Positions 62,401 through 64,000 of a DNA stretch of 64,000 bases are shown piece by piece (within the stretch, counting starts at the first letter, position 1; every line of letters starts with the position of its first letter). The notes below the pieces were generated by a model. The model had not been told where the DNA came from, did no database searches, and worked only from the letters and a program-made list of their open reading frames with translations. The stretch lies in assembly GCA_005281725.1 (NCBI GenBank), contig SSBO01000001.1, positions 10,122,251 through 10,186,250 on the forward strand, read 5' to 3'. This stretch comes from Wuchereria bancrofti. Its lineage: Eukaryota; Nematoda; Chromadorea; Rhabditida; Onchocercidae. Both the position numbers and the translations under genes were made by a program.

Positions 62401-63857
62401 CAAATGCACTAGTCGATGCTTTAGCAACTGGAAATTGGACAATTAAACGATTTAAAATGGAAAGACAAGGAGTGACACAGGTTTTTTAGCACTTAGATCT
62501 CAGTTTTGAAATTTTTGTATTGTAAAGGAGTTAAATACTTCACGTCTTTCATATATCTGTTAAATATTTCAGGTTTTATCACGTCTTTCATATATATCTG
62601 TATTGGGCATGATGACTAGGATCAATTCAACTTTTGAGAAAACGAGGAAAGTAAGTTTCAAAGCAATATTCAGTAGATAATGAATTTGTTGAATGGGATT
62701 TAGCTATAATATTAGAGATGTTACTTATCTTAATGAAGTCGAATCGGTCGAAGAATTTGAAGCTATTGAATTGAAAATTAAATATTTTTTCATTATTTAG
62801 TCAATTTCAGGTTTCTGGACCGCGCTCTTTGCAACCTTCTCAGTGGGGAATGTTATGTCCATCTGATACACCAGAAGGGGAATCTTGCGGTCTTGTCAAG
62901 AATTTGGCTCTTATTAGTCATATTACCACAGATAGCGATGAAAAAGTTCGTTAATTCCTGGCTTTTTCTTGACCTTTTTTTTTTGGCTTTTTTATATGAA
63001 GATTCAATTTTGGAGGAGGTATTTGCAAAATAATCCAATGCAGTCTTGTAAGAACATGTTTTGCAGCCTGTAATTCGTTTATTATACAATGCTGGTGTCG
63101 AAGATGTTAAGTCACTCCATTTTTCTGCTATTCATAGTCCGTAAGTTTTCTCGTTAAAAAGCATTTAAATTGTACTGCCGTAAAATGCACAACTAAAATT
63201 ATTTTGGCAGTGTGAGGAAAAAAGCAGATGAAAAATGAAAAATTTGATTGGTTTCTGATTTTGCAGAGCATATCATATTGTTTTTCTAAATGGTGTAATC
63301 GTTGGTCTAACGATTGATCCACAGCGAATAGTCTCAACGATAAGAGCTGTTCGAAGACATGGTTTGCTTAATGAATTTGTTTCGGTGTCCACAAATGCTG
63401 CTCAACGATCAGTTTATATAGCCAGTGATGGTGGGCGTCTTTGTCGACCTTACATTATTGTGAAAAATGGTGTACCACAAGTTACACAGGAGCACATTGA
63501 GGTGATTGCAATTGTTGGCAGAAAAGGAAATTGACTTATTGACATTTTGAAATTTGAAATTCAAATTGTTACATGTAGAAAGGGTTTATTTGTTTATGTT
63601 TAGCGTTGTAAATTTAAATATATATGATACTCTGGAAATTCAAATTTTACTGACATTTCTTCTTCGTTCATTCTTATAATTATGAAATCATACCGCAGCA
63701 TTCCAGAAATTTCTTACAGGAGCTCAAGAAAGGATGTCGCATTTTCGAAGATTTTGTCGATGACGGTCTAATTGAGTACTTGGATGTAAATGAAATGAAT
63801 GATGCATCAATTGCTGTTTATGAAAATCAAATTAAGCCTACTACAACGCATTTAGAG
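59446..63857 (+). CDS. POLR3B: RNA polymerase III subunit RPC2, N-terminal 652 residues
   Basis: Fifteen exons join in frame: 59446-59517, 59722-59843, 60004-60229, 60359-60514, 60809-60925, 61246-61392, 61516-61676, 61935-62051, 62175-62262, 62391-62480, 62573-62650, 62811-62945, 63067-63140, 63267-63501 and 63720-63857. RPC2 is the second-largest Pol III subunit, forming one wall of the active-site cleft; the enzyme makes tRNA, 5S and U6 RNA in the nucleus. Diagnostic segments run in order: [125 protein letters not shown] (shared by all Rpb2-type subunits), [13 protein letters not shown] and [11 protein letters not shown]. The family has about 1,130 residues, so the catalytic C-terminal half lies off the right edge. 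A second ATG follows the first at codon 2. The last 140 bases are intron. Confidence 0.97.
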
Positions 63858-64000
63858 GTTAATGTTTTTCTATCTTCTAAATTCGGAGTATTATATTTTA
63901 TATATTTATTATTCTTTCGAGCTAGAAAATATAGAAACTGTAATTACGAACATGAAAATTGGAAGTGAAAAATTTGCAGGATGACTAAAAATCAAGGGAA

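Noticed and set aside
63979..64000. Possible RPC2 exon after TTTGCAG at 63979
   Set aside because: In the required phase it reads a TAA after two codons, so the true next exon is probably beyond the window.

Overview
The window is very AT-rich eukaryotic nuclear DNA with intron-rich, protein-only genes, most probably from a nematode. The pointers are short introns ending in TTTCAG or TTTTAG, acceptor-like sites 1 to 30 bases before three start codons (as expected for spliced-leader trans-splicing), a compact SAS-1/C2CD3-type centriole protein, and a secreted ephrin. The long, simple-sequence-rich introns would suit a parasitic clade III (spirurid or filarial-like) nematode. That placement is inference; no species marker is present. 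All exon joins below were made by hand from splice signals and reading-frame continuity.

Left part, 1-15.8 kb: the first three coding exons of an ephrin on the minus strand, separated by introns of about 10.7 and 3.1 kb. The introns hold GA/CT microsatellites, a 45-bp minisatellite and a roughly 250-bp tandem repeat. The rest of the gene lies off the left edge.

Middle part, 15.8-38.0 kb: about 22 kb with no supported gene. It contains two short ACGGA-rich blocks upstream of the ephrin, a 550-bp AAT/AAC/AGT microsatellite, several tandem arrays (190, 72 and 37-38 bp units), an inverted repeat, one isolated exon-like frame, and two assembly gaps flanked by identical copies.

Right part, 38-64 kb: a gene-dense block. 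In order: tRNA-dihydrouridine synthase 3 (minus), a MADF-BESS transcription factor (minus), a C2CD3/SAS-1-like centriolar C2 protein (plus), a 729-aa multi-pass membrane protein of unknown family with an 11-residue repeat array (minus), a small RING-H2 protein (plus), and the N-terminal 652 residues of RNA polymerase III subunit 2 (plus, running off the right edge). The MADF and C2CD3-like genes share a divergent promoter with an E2F-type TTTCCCGC site and a CHR-like TTTGAA next to CGCGG, which suggests cell-cycle or germline control. Translation-linked functions (tRNA transcription and tRNA modification) lie in the same block, but nothing shows they are co-regulated.

No tRNA, rRNA, CRISPR array, transposase or virus-like gene was recognised.
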